Of a stretch of 64,000 nt of DNA, positions 42,247 through 50,314 are shown piece by piece. Source of the stretch: JAFGHJ01 sp964525555. Its GTDB lineage: Bacteria > Hydrothermota > UBA3072. The notes under the pieces are model-generated. The model was given only the letters and a program-made list of their open reading frames with translations, was not told the origin of the DNA and did no database searches. Location of the stretch: the NCBI GenBank assembly GCA_964525555.1, contig CAZGHN010000009.1:41925-105924 (forward strand), written 5' to 3'. The translations under genes and the position numbers were made by a program. The stretch's first letter is position 1. Each line of letters begins with the position of its first letter.

Positions 42247-43005
42247 ATGATTACAATAACGAGCCTTTTAAAGTTAGCCCTTACGTACATTCTTTTGATT
42301 TCTGTCTCCCTGTCTGGAGGAGAAAGCAATTCCGAAAAACAAAGTTCTAATGTAGACACAATCGATACATCAGAAGGAAATCTTGCGATTACACTTATAG
42401 GTCCTGCCTCTGTGATGTTTAACTTTAACGGAAAAAACATCCATATCGATCCTGTAATGAGAGAAGGGGACTATGACAAAATGCCCAAAGCAGATATCAT
42501 ATTAATTACCCATGAACATGGTGATCATCTGGAACCTGTTGCTATAAGTGCAATAAGAACTAAAGAAACGGCAGTTGTACTAACAGAAAGATGCTCGGAA
42601 AAAGTAGAAGGCGATATCATTATGAAAAACGGGGATATCGATACCGTAGGAGGGCTACCCGTTGAAGCTATTCCTGCATACAATATAGTAAACAAAAGAG
42701 CAAACGGCGAGCCTTTCCATCCAAAAGGAAACGGCAACGGCTATATAATCACTTTCGGCAACAGGCGAATTTATATTGCCGGAGACACGGAAAACACGCC
42801 TGAAATGAAAGCATTGAAAAATATATATGCGGCGTTCCTTCCGATGAATCTTCCTTACACTATGAACGCCAAAATGGTAGCAGATGCGACAAGAGCTTTT
42901 AAACCTACAATCCTATATCCATATCATCGAGATGATAAATTTATTGACGAGCTTAAAAAATTACTGGAAAAGGAAGATATAGATATCAGAATTCTTAGCA
43001 AATAA
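42247..43005 (+). CDS. Secreted metallo-beta-lactamase-fold hydrolase (UlaG-like)
   Basis: 252 residues. Hydrophobic leader (about 8-23), then the fold: ITLIGPASVMFNFNGKNIHIDP, metal motif THEHGDHL (His89, His91, Asp93, His94), later AGDTENTPEM and a final His in LYPYHRDD. The short lengths of strands resemble the UlaG/YtnP-type hydrolases with one broad metal site. Because it has a leader it acts outside the cytoplasm or on the membrane. AAAGGAGG before ATG. No neighbour points to the substrate. Confidence 0.88.
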   Translation: MITITSLLKLALTYILLISVSLSGGESNSEKQSSNVDTIDTSEGNLAITLIGPASVMFNFNGKNIHIDPVMREGDYDKMPKADIILITHEHGDHLEPVAISAIRTKETAVVLTERCSEKVEGDIIMKNGDIDTVGGLPVEAIPAYNIVNKRANGEPFHPKGNGNGYIITFGNRRIYIAGDTENTPEMKALKNIYAAFLPMNLPYTMNAKMVADATRAFKPTILYPYHRDDKFIDELKKLLEKEDIDIRILSK

Positions 43006-43093
43006 TAACTATTGCATTATAATTTTTTTATCTTATTGTCTTTATCTATTCTAAAAGGTAAAAATACCTTGTAGGCGAAAAAATCAATTTAAC

Positions 43094-44455
43094 ATGGATA
43101 ATAATATAACTAAAGGCGTAAAAGACTTATTAGGCGAACCAAAAAAGGCAATAATAAGATTATCAATTCCTATGATTATCGCAATGCTTGTCCATGCTTT
43201 ATACAACATAGCCGATGGATTCTGGGTGGCAGGTTTAGGCGCGGACGAACTTGCCTCAATCGGTCTTTTTTTCCCCTTCTTTTTTATAATAATAGCTCTC
43301 GGCATGGGAATAGGAGTGGGGGGCAGTTCTGCTATTTCAAGAAGGATAGGAGCAGGTAATAAAAAAGAAGCAGATAATACAGCAGAACACACGCTCATTT
43401 TGGGTTTTCTTATATCCATAATAATAAGTATATGCGGTTTCCCTTTTCTAGACGATATAATGAGAGCATTCAGTGGGAGCAACGAAAAAGTAGCCAGTCT
43501 GGCAATAGATTATTCAAAAATCTTTTTTTTAGGAACTCCAATATTAATATTTTCAAATATTGCAGGCTCAATACTAAGGGGGGAAGGTGACGCAAAAAGA
43601 GCTATGTACGGTATACTTATCGGCTCGATACTAAATATAATACTCGACCCGATATTTATATATTATTTCGAACTTGGTGTAAGCGGTGCCGCAATTGCTT
43701 CGGTCTTCTCTATGGCTATAAGTTCTCTACTATATATATACTTGATGTTTGGTAAAAAAGACACTTATCTCGATATAAATATAAAGAATTTTAAATACAA
43801 TAGAAGAATCTTAAGCGAGATTTTATCCGTCGGCATACCATCCACACTGGCGCAATTATCCATGTCCATAAGTATGATTATACTCAACAAAATTGTGGTA
43901 ATTGTCGGGACAACAGACGGAGTCGCTGTTTTCACAAGTGGTTGGAGAATTATTATGTTAGCCACAACTCCAATCATGGGGCTCGCAACGGGAGTAATTG
44001 CTGTAACAGGAGCCGCCTATGGTGCAAAAAATAAGGGAAAACTTAAAACGGCATATTTATATGCGGTAAGATCAGGTATCTTTCTGGAATTGTTTATAGC
44101 TTTAATTGTTTTATCTTTTACAAAAGAGATTTCCTATATTTTTACTTATTCAAAGGAAGCCGCGAGAATTTCGACAGACCTTGTCAGGTTTCTAAAAATC
44201 AGTACTTTATTTTATCTGGTCGTCCCTCCCGGAATTTTAACCTCAGCAATGTTCAGAGGAGTGGGAAAAGGAGTAAATTCTTTGATTGCTACCATTATCC
44301 GAACCTTCGTTTTCCAGATACCACTGGCTTATATACTGGGAGAGCATCTTAACTTCGGACTTACAGGTGTCTGGTGGGGAATCGTACTCGGTAACGTAAT
44401 CGCAACTATTTTTACTTTTACCTGGGGATATAGGACAGTCAACCATATTCTTTAA
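43094..44455 (+). CDS. MATE family multidrug efflux transporter
   Basis: 453 residues, about 12 helices in two bundles. ADGFWVAGLGADELASIGLFFPFFF, GVGGSSAISRRIGAGNKKEAD and the second-half counterpart GVGKGVNSLIATIIRT are typical of MATE (DinF/NorM-like) cation/drug antiporters, inner membrane. No ribosome site is clear at ATG 43094. It follows the metallo-hydrolase by 88 bases and may be co-transcribed. Confidence 0.9.
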   Translation: MDNNITKGVKDLLGEPKKAIIRLSIPMIIAMLVHALYNIADGFWVAGLGADELASIGLFFPFFFIIIALGMGIGVGGSSAISRRIGAGNKKEADNTAEHTLILGFLISIIISICGFPFLDDIMRAFSGSNEKVASLAIDYSKIFFLGTPILIFSNIAGSILRGEGDAKRAMYGILIGSILNIILDPIFIYYFELGVSGAAIASVFSMAISSLLYIYLMFGKKDTYLDINIKNFKYNRRILSEILSVGIPSTLAQLSMSISMIILNKIVVIVGTTDGVAVFTSGWRIIMLATTPIMGLATGVIAVTGAAYGAKNKGKLKTAYLYAVRSGIFLELFIALIVLSFTKEISYIFTYSKEAARISTDLVRFLKISTLFYLVVPPGILTSAMFRGVGKGVNSLIATIIRTFVFQIPLAYILGEHLNFGLTGVWWGIVLGNVIATIFTFTWGYRTVNHIL

Positions 44456-44512
44456 GCAATAATCGTATTTCTCAAATATTGAAATCATACTACAATATAC
44501 TAATCGAAATGT

Positions 44513-44691
44513 AAAAATCAAATATTAAAATGGAAAAATACAAATCAAAGTTCAAAAATAAAAAGATAACGAATACAACTAAATGATATAATAATTTTCT
44601 GTTCCCGGAAGTCAGGTAAAAAAATAATTTTAAATTTTAATTTGTAATTTTGATTTTTAATCTTTAATATTTAATTTTCTAAAGAAAACTA
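44513..44691. repeat. AT-rich imperfect inverted repeat
   Basis: The 44456-44748 gap has no gene. AAAAATCAAATATTAAAATGG near 44514 and its rough complement TTTTAATTTGTAATTTTGATT near 44634 flank about 70 bases that include GTTCCCGGAAGTC. A long, imperfect hairpin is possible. Confidence 0.5.
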
Positions 44692-44748
44692 AATATTAAG
44701 CGATGGATTCTTTCCGAAAACCAGAAAATTGAACGACAATATTATATA

Positions 44749-46737
44749 TTATTCATATCGCAGAGCCTTAACAGGGTCCATCTTCGAAGCCCTATTGGCA
44801 GGATACAGACCAAAGAAAACACCCACAATAACGGCAAAAAAGAATGCAAGTAAAATGGAACTAGGCGTTACTACAGACTGTCCTCCCCGACTCAAAAATC
44901 TGGGGCCCATGGCGCCTGCACCAACCATCATATTGCCTACTGTATTGGCAAAAATAATACCGAAAAAAATACCTAAAAAACCTCCGCTTAAAGAAACTAT
45001 TACCGACTCGATAAGAAATTGAACGAGAATATCAATTCTCTTCGCTCCTATCGCTTTTCTTATTCCAATCTCCCTGGTTCTCTCCGTAACCGAAACCAGC
45101 ATTATATTCATTATACCTATACCCCCGACAATAAGTGATATTGCTGCAATTCCTGAAAGCATAATTTTAAAGGTACTGGCTGTTTGCTCTACAGTCTCTC
45201 TGAATTCTTCACGGTTTCTGATATGAAAATCTTCAACCTGATTGTGCCGTTCCAGAAGCAATTCTCTAACTCTTCTTTCAGTAACATCGGTCGGGAGAAG
45301 ACCGTTTGTCTGGGCATCAATAGAACGGACAATATCATCTTCTCCGGTAATTCTTTTTTGAGCGGTAAAAAGAGGAATGAACACCCGGTCGTCAAAATCC
45401 CACCATCCAAAAGTACCTTTCTCCTCCATAATACCGATTACGGTAAAACGCATATCTCTTATCTTAATCTCTTTTCCTATAGGATTCTCATCTCCGAAAA
45501 GTTCCTTTACTATTACTTTCCCTATAACACAAACCTTTGCCCAGGAATTCAACTCATCCTCTGAAAAGAACCGACCTTTCTCAACCTTATGGTTATTTAC
45601 AAACTGATACGAAGGCAGGACTCCAAAAGCATCAGTATCCCAATCCTTATCACGATATTTTACCGTTATATTGCTTCTTACCTCCGGAGACACATCTCTT
45701 ATAAAATTCAGTTCTTCTTTCATTGCTATTGCATCTTCATAAGTAAGACCTTTGGATCGACCTCTCCACCTAAGAGCTTCTTCCTTACTATCGGGCCTAT
45801 GATAATGAACATTTATGACATTAGACCCTAATTTTTCTATCTGAGCAGTAATATTCCTCTTTGCTCCTTCCCCGACACCCATGACACCTATTACAGCTCC
45901 CACGCCTATGATTATTCCGAGAACTGTAAGGAAAGAACGAAGCTTATTGGCAAAAAGACCTTTGTATCCAGAAACAAACCCAGAAACAATACTACCCATG
46001 AGACTTGTACTTCCCAGGTTTTCTTGAGTCAAAACAGTTTTCTTTTTGGAAAATTCCTTATTTACTTTTTCTACTTCTATTTTGCCGTCCTTTATTCTAA
46101 TGCTTCTTCCCGCGTAATTAGCAACATTGGCGTCATGAGTTACCATTATAATGGTTTTCCCTTCCTGATGTAGTTTTTCAAAAAGGGTCATAATCTCTTT
46201 CCCGGTTTTCGAATCGAGATTTCCAGTAGGTTCATCCGCAAATATTATAGAAGGGTTATTTATTAAAGCTCTCGCAATAGCGACTCTCTGCTGTTCCCCG
46301 CCGGAAAGTTCGTTAGGATCGTGGTAAGCTCGCATCTCGAGTCCGACCTTACGAAGAGCATTCATTGCCTTTTCTTTGCGCTTCTCTTCACTTACACCGG
46401 AATAGAGAAGAGGAAGCTCAACATTATTTATAGCGCTCATCCTCGGAATAAGATTAAAGGTCTGAAAAACGAACCCGATTTTTCTCTTTCTTATATCTGA
46501 TAATTCATCATCGCTTAACTTGCTTACATCACGACCTTCCAGATGATAACTTCCGGAAGTCGGTCTGGAAAGACATCCCAGTATATCCATCAACGTCGTT
46601 TTACCTGAGCCGGATGGACCAACTATCGATAAAAACTCTCCTCTATAAACTTTTAGGGAGACACCTCGCAAAGCATGAACTTCTACATTACTTCTACAGT
46701 AAACCTTGAAAAGATTTTTTGCTTCAATTAAACGCAT
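44749..46737 (-). CDS. macB: MacB-type ABC exporter (ATPase fused to permease)
   Basis: 662 residues. N-terminal ATPase: Walker A GPSGSGKT (40-47), signature LSGGEQQ (144-150), Walker B IIFADEPTG, H-loop MVTHD. C-terminal MacB permease: helix at about 265-285 (LRSFLTVLGIIIGVGAVIGVM), the periplasmic MacB_PCD domain, then three helices with SVTERTREIGIRKAIGAKRIDI. It drives mechanotransmission for an outer-membrane channel to expel drugs, lipoproteins or peptides. Third gene of a TolC-MacA-MacB operon (gap of seven bases). Confidence 0.94.
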   Translation of the reverse strand: MRLIEAKNLFKVYCRSNVEVHALRGVSLKVYRGEFLSIVGPSGSGKTTLMDILGCLSRPTSGSYHLEGRDVSKLSDDELSDIRKRKIGFVFQTFNLIPRMSAINNVELPLLYSGVSEEKRKEKAMNALRKVGLEMRAYHDPNELSGGEQQRVAIARALINNPSIIFADEPTGNLDSKTGKEIMTLFEKLHQEGKTIIMVTHDANVANYAGRSIRIKDGKIEVEKVNKEFSKKKTVLTQENLGSTSLMGSIVSGFVSGYKGLFANKLRSFLTVLGIIIGVGAVIGVMGVGEGAKRNITAQIEKLGSNVINVHYHRPDSKEEALRWRGRSKGLTYEDAIAMKEELNFIRDVSPEVRSNITVKYRDKDWDTDAFGVLPSYQFVNNHKVEKGRFFSEDELNSWAKVCVIGKVIVKELFGDENPIGKEIKIRDMRFTVIGIMEEKGTFGWWDFDDRVFIPLFTAQKRITGEDDIVRSIDAQTNGLLPTDVTERRVRELLLERHNQVEDFHIRNREEFRETVEQTASTFKIMLSGIAAISLIVGGIGIMNIMLVSVTERTREIGIRKAIGAKRIDILVQFLIESVIVSLSGGFLGIFFGIIFANTVGNMMVGAGAMGPRFLSRGGQSVVTPSSILLAFFFAVIVGVFFGLYPANRASKMDPVKALRYE

Positions 46738-46744
46738 AATTTTT

Positions 46745-47902
46745 TTACCTCCGGGAAGGACGTCCTCTTCCCATTCCTGTGGGCATAAATTCTTCTTCAG
46801 TAAGAATCTTCAAAGTATCGCCAACTTCTAATCCTCTTTTTATTTCTATATTAACAACATCTTCAATTCCCACAGTAACATCCCGGGGTACAAATTTGCC
46901 TTTCTCCTTTACATAAACCATAGTCTTTCCGTTTCTATTTATAACACCCTGTTTGGGTACACTAATCACATTTTCTGCCTCTCCGACAATTATATCAAGG
47001 TCCGCCGTCATGCCGGGACGTATCCTCTCATCCGCATTCAGAATTTCAACTTCAACAGGATAAACCACGAGATTTTCCTCCTGAGTCCCAGAAGGCGATA
47101 TCCTTCTGACTTTACCCCGGTAAACTTTACCCTTTATGGCATCGAAGCCTATTTTAACTCCCTGCCCTTTCTTTAGTTTTCCCACGTCAACCTCGTTTAT
47201 GCTGGCTTTTACTAACATCTCACTCAAATCGGCAACCGTCATAATTGCAGTTCCTCCGCCGCCAATTGCCTGAGTTCCTGAAGTTATCTTTTCTCCCTCA
47301 TCTACATTAACACTCGTTACCACTCCATTAATAGAAGCCGTGAGAGTAATATTTTCCGTTCCTTCGAGGTCGATATTATCAATATCTACATTACTCTTCC
47401 CTCCGAGCATTGCCCATAACTGTTTCTCTGCAAGCTGAAGCTGTATTTGACTATTTTCATATTGTTTCCGGGCGTCTTCGACATCCTGCTCGGCAATGAA
47501 ACCCTTTTCGTAAAGAGCTTCTTTTCTCCTCTGATCTCTTTCGGCATCTTGCAGATCTAACTGTTTACTCTTTATAGAAGCCTTAGCCTGCGCTACTTTT
47601 TGCGCCTCTTCCGGCTCGGGGCGTATAAGAACCAGCTTTTGTCCTATCTTGACCTTATCCTCTTCTTCTACAAAGAGTTTTATTACTTCTCCGGCAAGCT
47701 CTGACTTTACGTCTATTGAAATAACCGGCTCTACCGTACCGCTTTCAGTAACTTTCTGGATAATATTCCCTTTAACTGCAACAGCAGTTCTTAATTCGGG
47801 TGATTTATTATTTCGACCCCGGGCAATACGAAAGATCAAAAAAATTATTATTACCGCAAAAATAACTGCACCAATTATTACGTTTCTTCTCTGCAACTTC
47901 AT
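46745..47902 (-). CDS. macA: MacA-type periplasmic adaptor
   Basis: 385 residues. N-terminal membrane anchor (about 9-26), lipoyl half-motif (VIQKVTESGTVEPVISIDVKSELAGEV), long alpha-hairpin coiled coil (about 85-160, KVAQAKASIKSKQLDL...), second lipoyl half (TASINGVVTSVNVDEGEKI), beta-barrel (KASINEVDVGKLKKGQ) and a membrane-proximal domain. Bridges MacB and TolC across the periplasm. Start overlaps the tolC stop by ATGA. The tail is Arg/Gly-rich (MGRGRPSRR). Confidence 0.94.
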   Translation of the reverse strand: MKLQRRNVIIGAVIFAVIIIFLIFRIARGRNNKSPELRTAVAVKGNIIQKVTESGTVEPVISIDVKSELAGEVIKLFVEEEDKVKIGQKLVLIRPEPEEAQKVAQAKASIKSKQLDLQDAERDQRRKEALYEKGFIAEQDVEDARKQYENSQIQLQLAEKQLWAMLGGKSNVDIDNIDLEGTENITLTASINGVVTSVNVDEGEKITSGTQAIGGGGTAIMTVADLSEMLVKASINEVDVGKLKKGQGVKIGFDAIKGKVYRGKVRRISPSGTQEENLVVYPVEVEILNADERIRPGMTADLDIIVGEAENVISVPKQGVINRNGKTMVYVKEKGKFVPRDVTVGIEDVVNIEIKRGLEVGDTLKILTEEEFMPTGMGRGRPSRR

Positions 47903-49254
47903 TCCGATTCCTCCTTATCATAAAGAACTCCGATTGCTCTCTTTAACAAAGCCCGAGCTTCAAGAAAATCATATTTTGAGTTAATAAAATTAACCTTTCC
48001 TTCCGTGAAAGCGACCTCGGCATCTATAACCTCCGTTATCGGAGCAAGACCGTTTTTATATCTGCCAAGTGCAGCCTCGTAACTTTCCTCGGCACTCGCG
48101 ACTTGCCTCTCGGTTAATTCAATCTTTTTAGACGCAGTTTCCAAACTAATGTAAGCGGATTTAACCTCAAGTTCGGCTTGTCTTTTTAAATCTTTATACT
48201 CAAGTCGCGCGTTGTTTAAGTCTATATTGGCTTTTCTAATAGTCCTTGAGCTTACTCCTCCATCGAATATCGGAAAACTTAAAACCAGGCCAACACTCCA
48301 ATCAGAATTATCATCCAGGTTAGGCCTGTTTAAAGGTAAATCTTCAAAAGCAAAGCGCTCCGCGTTTAAACTATATCCACCTGTAAGAGTCAGAGAAGGG
48401 AGTCTATTGATCCAGGCTATCATCATACTGTATTTACTTGCAGCGATTGAAGATTCCTGTTGTTTTATATCGGGTCTTTCTATGTAAGCTACATTCAGAA
48501 CACTATCGAATTCAGGAAGTTCCAACTCTTTTAACTCGACATCTTCTATCGATATTGTAGAATCAAGATCCAGTCCCATTACCTCATTGAGCTCCGCTCT
48601 TCTTATCAAAAGTTCTCCGTTTGCTTCATGCAAATCAACCCTGGCTCCTTCTAAAGCGGCTCTTGCTTTGAGCGTATCGGCTCTGGGAACCATACCAAGC
48701 TCAAATTGGGCTTTTGAAAATTCGAGCTGGTACTTCTTCTGCTCAAGCGCTCTTCCTCTAAAATCCAATATCTGGGATGCTTTAAGTAAATTATAGTATC
48801 TGCTTATAACTTCCATAATAAGATTCATACGTGTAATCCGATAACCTTCTCTTGATGAAGTAAGATTAGCATCCGTCCTTTCTACATCAAGATACGTTCT
48901 ACCGCTGTTAAATAGCTGCGTTGAAGCAGAAAGAGTAAGTTCATAATGATTAGAATTCCACTCAAATCTATTATAATTATGGTTAATATAGTAACCACCT
49001 GAAAGATTGATATCAGGAAAAAAGTTCGCTTTTGCATCGCCCACGTCCATTTCACTTTTTCTCACCACTCCTTCGGCAATTGCAATAAGAGGGGAATTTT
49101 CAAGGGCTATTTGAATACATTCATCAATTGAGAGGGCTCCCCGGAGAATCCCCTCTTCACTACTTACCGGGGAACCTAAAACAACAAAAGCAAATGATAT
49201 AAACAAAAAAATATATTTCAATTTTAATACATTTATATATAAATATTTTCTCAA
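47899..49254 (-). CDS. tolC: TolC-type outer-membrane channel
   Basis: 451 residues from a TTG start at 49254 with GAGGG eight bases upstream; a GTG 30 bases earlier has no ribosome site. Signal peptide ends near GSPVSSE. Two OEP repeats with the coiled-coil tunnel: SIDECIQIALENSPLIAIAEG, LLKASQILDFRGRALEQKKYQ, then VGLVLSFPIFDGGVSSRTIRKANIDL and ERQVASAEESYEAALGRYKNG. Forms the exit duct of the MacAB pump and perhaps other exporters. A stem-loop separates it from the Spy-like gene upstream. Confidence 0.92.
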   Translation of the reverse strand: MRKYLYINVLKLKYIFLFISFAFVVLGSPVSSEEGILRGALSIDECIQIALENSPLIAIAEGVVRKSEMDVGDAKANFFPDINLSGGYYINHNYNRFEWNSNHYELTLSASTQLFNSGRTYLDVERTDANLTSSREGYRITRMNLIMEVISRYYNLLKASQILDFRGRALEQKKYQLEFSKAQFELGMVPRADTLKARAALEGARVDLHEANGELLIRRAELNEVMGLDLDSTISIEDVELKELELPEFDSVLNVAYIERPDIKQQESSIAASKYSMMIAWINRLPSLTLTGGYSLNAERFAFEDLPLNRPNLDDNSDWSVGLVLSFPIFDGGVSSRTIRKANIDLNNARLEYKDLKRQAELEVKSAYISLETASKKIELTERQVASAEESYEAALGRYKNGLAPITEVIDAEVAFTEGKVNFINSKYDFLEARALLKRAIGVLYDKEESE

Positions 49255-49305
49255 TTTTATACCCTCAAAGGTAATTATATTCACTTTTAAAATATAAGCA
49301 ATAAA

Positions 49306-49338
49306 TTAGGGGGTGAAAATATTCTTCTCACCCCCTAA
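49306..49338 (-). terminator. Stem-loop between the Spy-like gene and tolC
   Basis: 11-base stem TTAGGGGGTGA (49306-49316) with TCACCCCCTAA (49328-49338), 11-base loop; downstream T-run on the minus strand is weak. May attenuate read-through from the stress promoter into the efflux genes. Confidence 0.6.
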
Positions 49339-49354
49339 GAATCAAGAAGGGTAG

Positions 49355-49882
49355 TTATTTTTTCATAGGACAGCCGGGTTTGCCCTCTTCTCCGTGCATT
49401 CCGGGGTTACCATGCATTCCGCACTTTTTTTGTCCTTTCCTTAAAAATTTATGAAGAAAGATCTTCTTTGCTTCTTCTTTCTTGTCTTCAGGAATAAGTT
49501 TATACATCTCTATTTTGTTTTCTAACATCTTTCTTGAAATTTTTTGCCTTAGAGCCGATATTTCATCATGTATGGAGAGAATTTTATTGAAATCAAGCTT
49601 TTTCTCCATAAGAACTTTTTCCATTTCAAGTTCTTTCTTTTCAATTTTATTTTTTAATTCAAGCATTGTTTCTTTGTTCTTTAATCTCATTTCTTGCATT
49701 TTCTGCAATACTTCTTCATCTAAGCCAAGCGAAGAAAGCCAATCATGATGCATCTTACCCATATATTCTTTATCGCCTTTCATCTTTTCACTTGTTTTAC
49801 CTTCTTCTGCCTTAATAGTTAATGGTAAAACCAAGAGTGAACCCATTAAGACATACAACATAACCATACCATACTTTTTCAT
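49355..49882 (-). CDS. Spy/CpxP-like periplasmic protein with metal-binding tail
   Basis: 175 residues from ATG 49882 (CGGAGG before it; the longer frame lacks a site). Signal peptide to about KAEE. Helical body rich in Lys/Glu/Met with LSSLGLDEEVLQKMQEMRLKNKE, KKLDFNKILSIHDEISALRQKIS, the LTxxQ-family layout of Spy, CpxP and ZraP. The tail CGMHGNPGMHGEEGKPGCPM is Cys/His/Met-rich and probably binds zinc or copper. Lies at the head of the tolC-macAB run and 100 bases after an ECF-type promoter, which suggests a stress-induced chaperone. Confidence 0.85.
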   Translation of the reverse strand: MKKYGMVMLYVLMGSLLVLPLTIKAEEGKTSEKMKGDKEYMGKMHHDWLSSLGLDEEVLQKMQEMRLKNKETMLELKNKIEKKELEMEKVLMEKKLDFNKILSIHDEISALRQKISRKMLENKIEMYKLIPEDKKEEAKKIFLHKFLRKGQKKCGMHGNPGMHGEEGKPGCPMKK

Positions 49883-49980
49883 AATTTCCTCCGTTCTATA
49901 AATATTAAACACTCTTAAGGAGTATATGTAAATCCATTATTAATTAAATCCAGAAACTCCTTTTTATCCATCTTTGAAGA

Positions 49981-50009
49981 TATGACCCAGTAGACTTGAT
50001 TTAGGTTCC
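49981..50009 (-). promoter_or_regulatory. ECF-type promoter of the Spy-like/efflux operon
   Basis: GGAACC (50004-50009), 17-base spacer, GTCATA (49981-49986) on the minus strand. The same hexamer and spacing precede the ECF sigma operon at 54.6 kb. Confidence 0.7.
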
Positions 50010-50025
50010 AATTTTTAGTTTAATT

Positions 50026-50214
50026 GCCACAAAGACACAGAGAAAAAAGAACAGTCCAAAGTCCATTGTCTAATGTCCATAGTCAAACAAATAATTGAAC
50101 CACAAAGCCCACAAAGCACACAAAGGATTCTATTTTGTTTTTTTGCTAGTACCTAGTACCCGGTACCTGGTATCTAATCATAGCCACGGATTGACATGAA
50201 TAAACACGGACAGG
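50026..50214. repeat. Cluster of word-like dispersed repeats
   Basis: The 49883-50314 gap holds, besides the stress promoter, GCCACAAAGACACAGAG (50026), CACAAAGCCCACAAAGCACAC (50101, trimmed), AGTACCTAGTACCCGGTACC (50149) and a GCCACGGATTGACATGAATA stretch (50183). All belong to the degenerate intergenic family described in the findings. Nothing else is seen. Confidence 0.65.
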
Positions 50215-50314
50215 GAAACGAAAGTAAAAACTCCGGGTTGAAAAAATATCCGATTATGGTACTTTCCAATTAAAAGAAAAAATATATATTAAAATTATAA
50301 TTTAAGGAGTTTAA

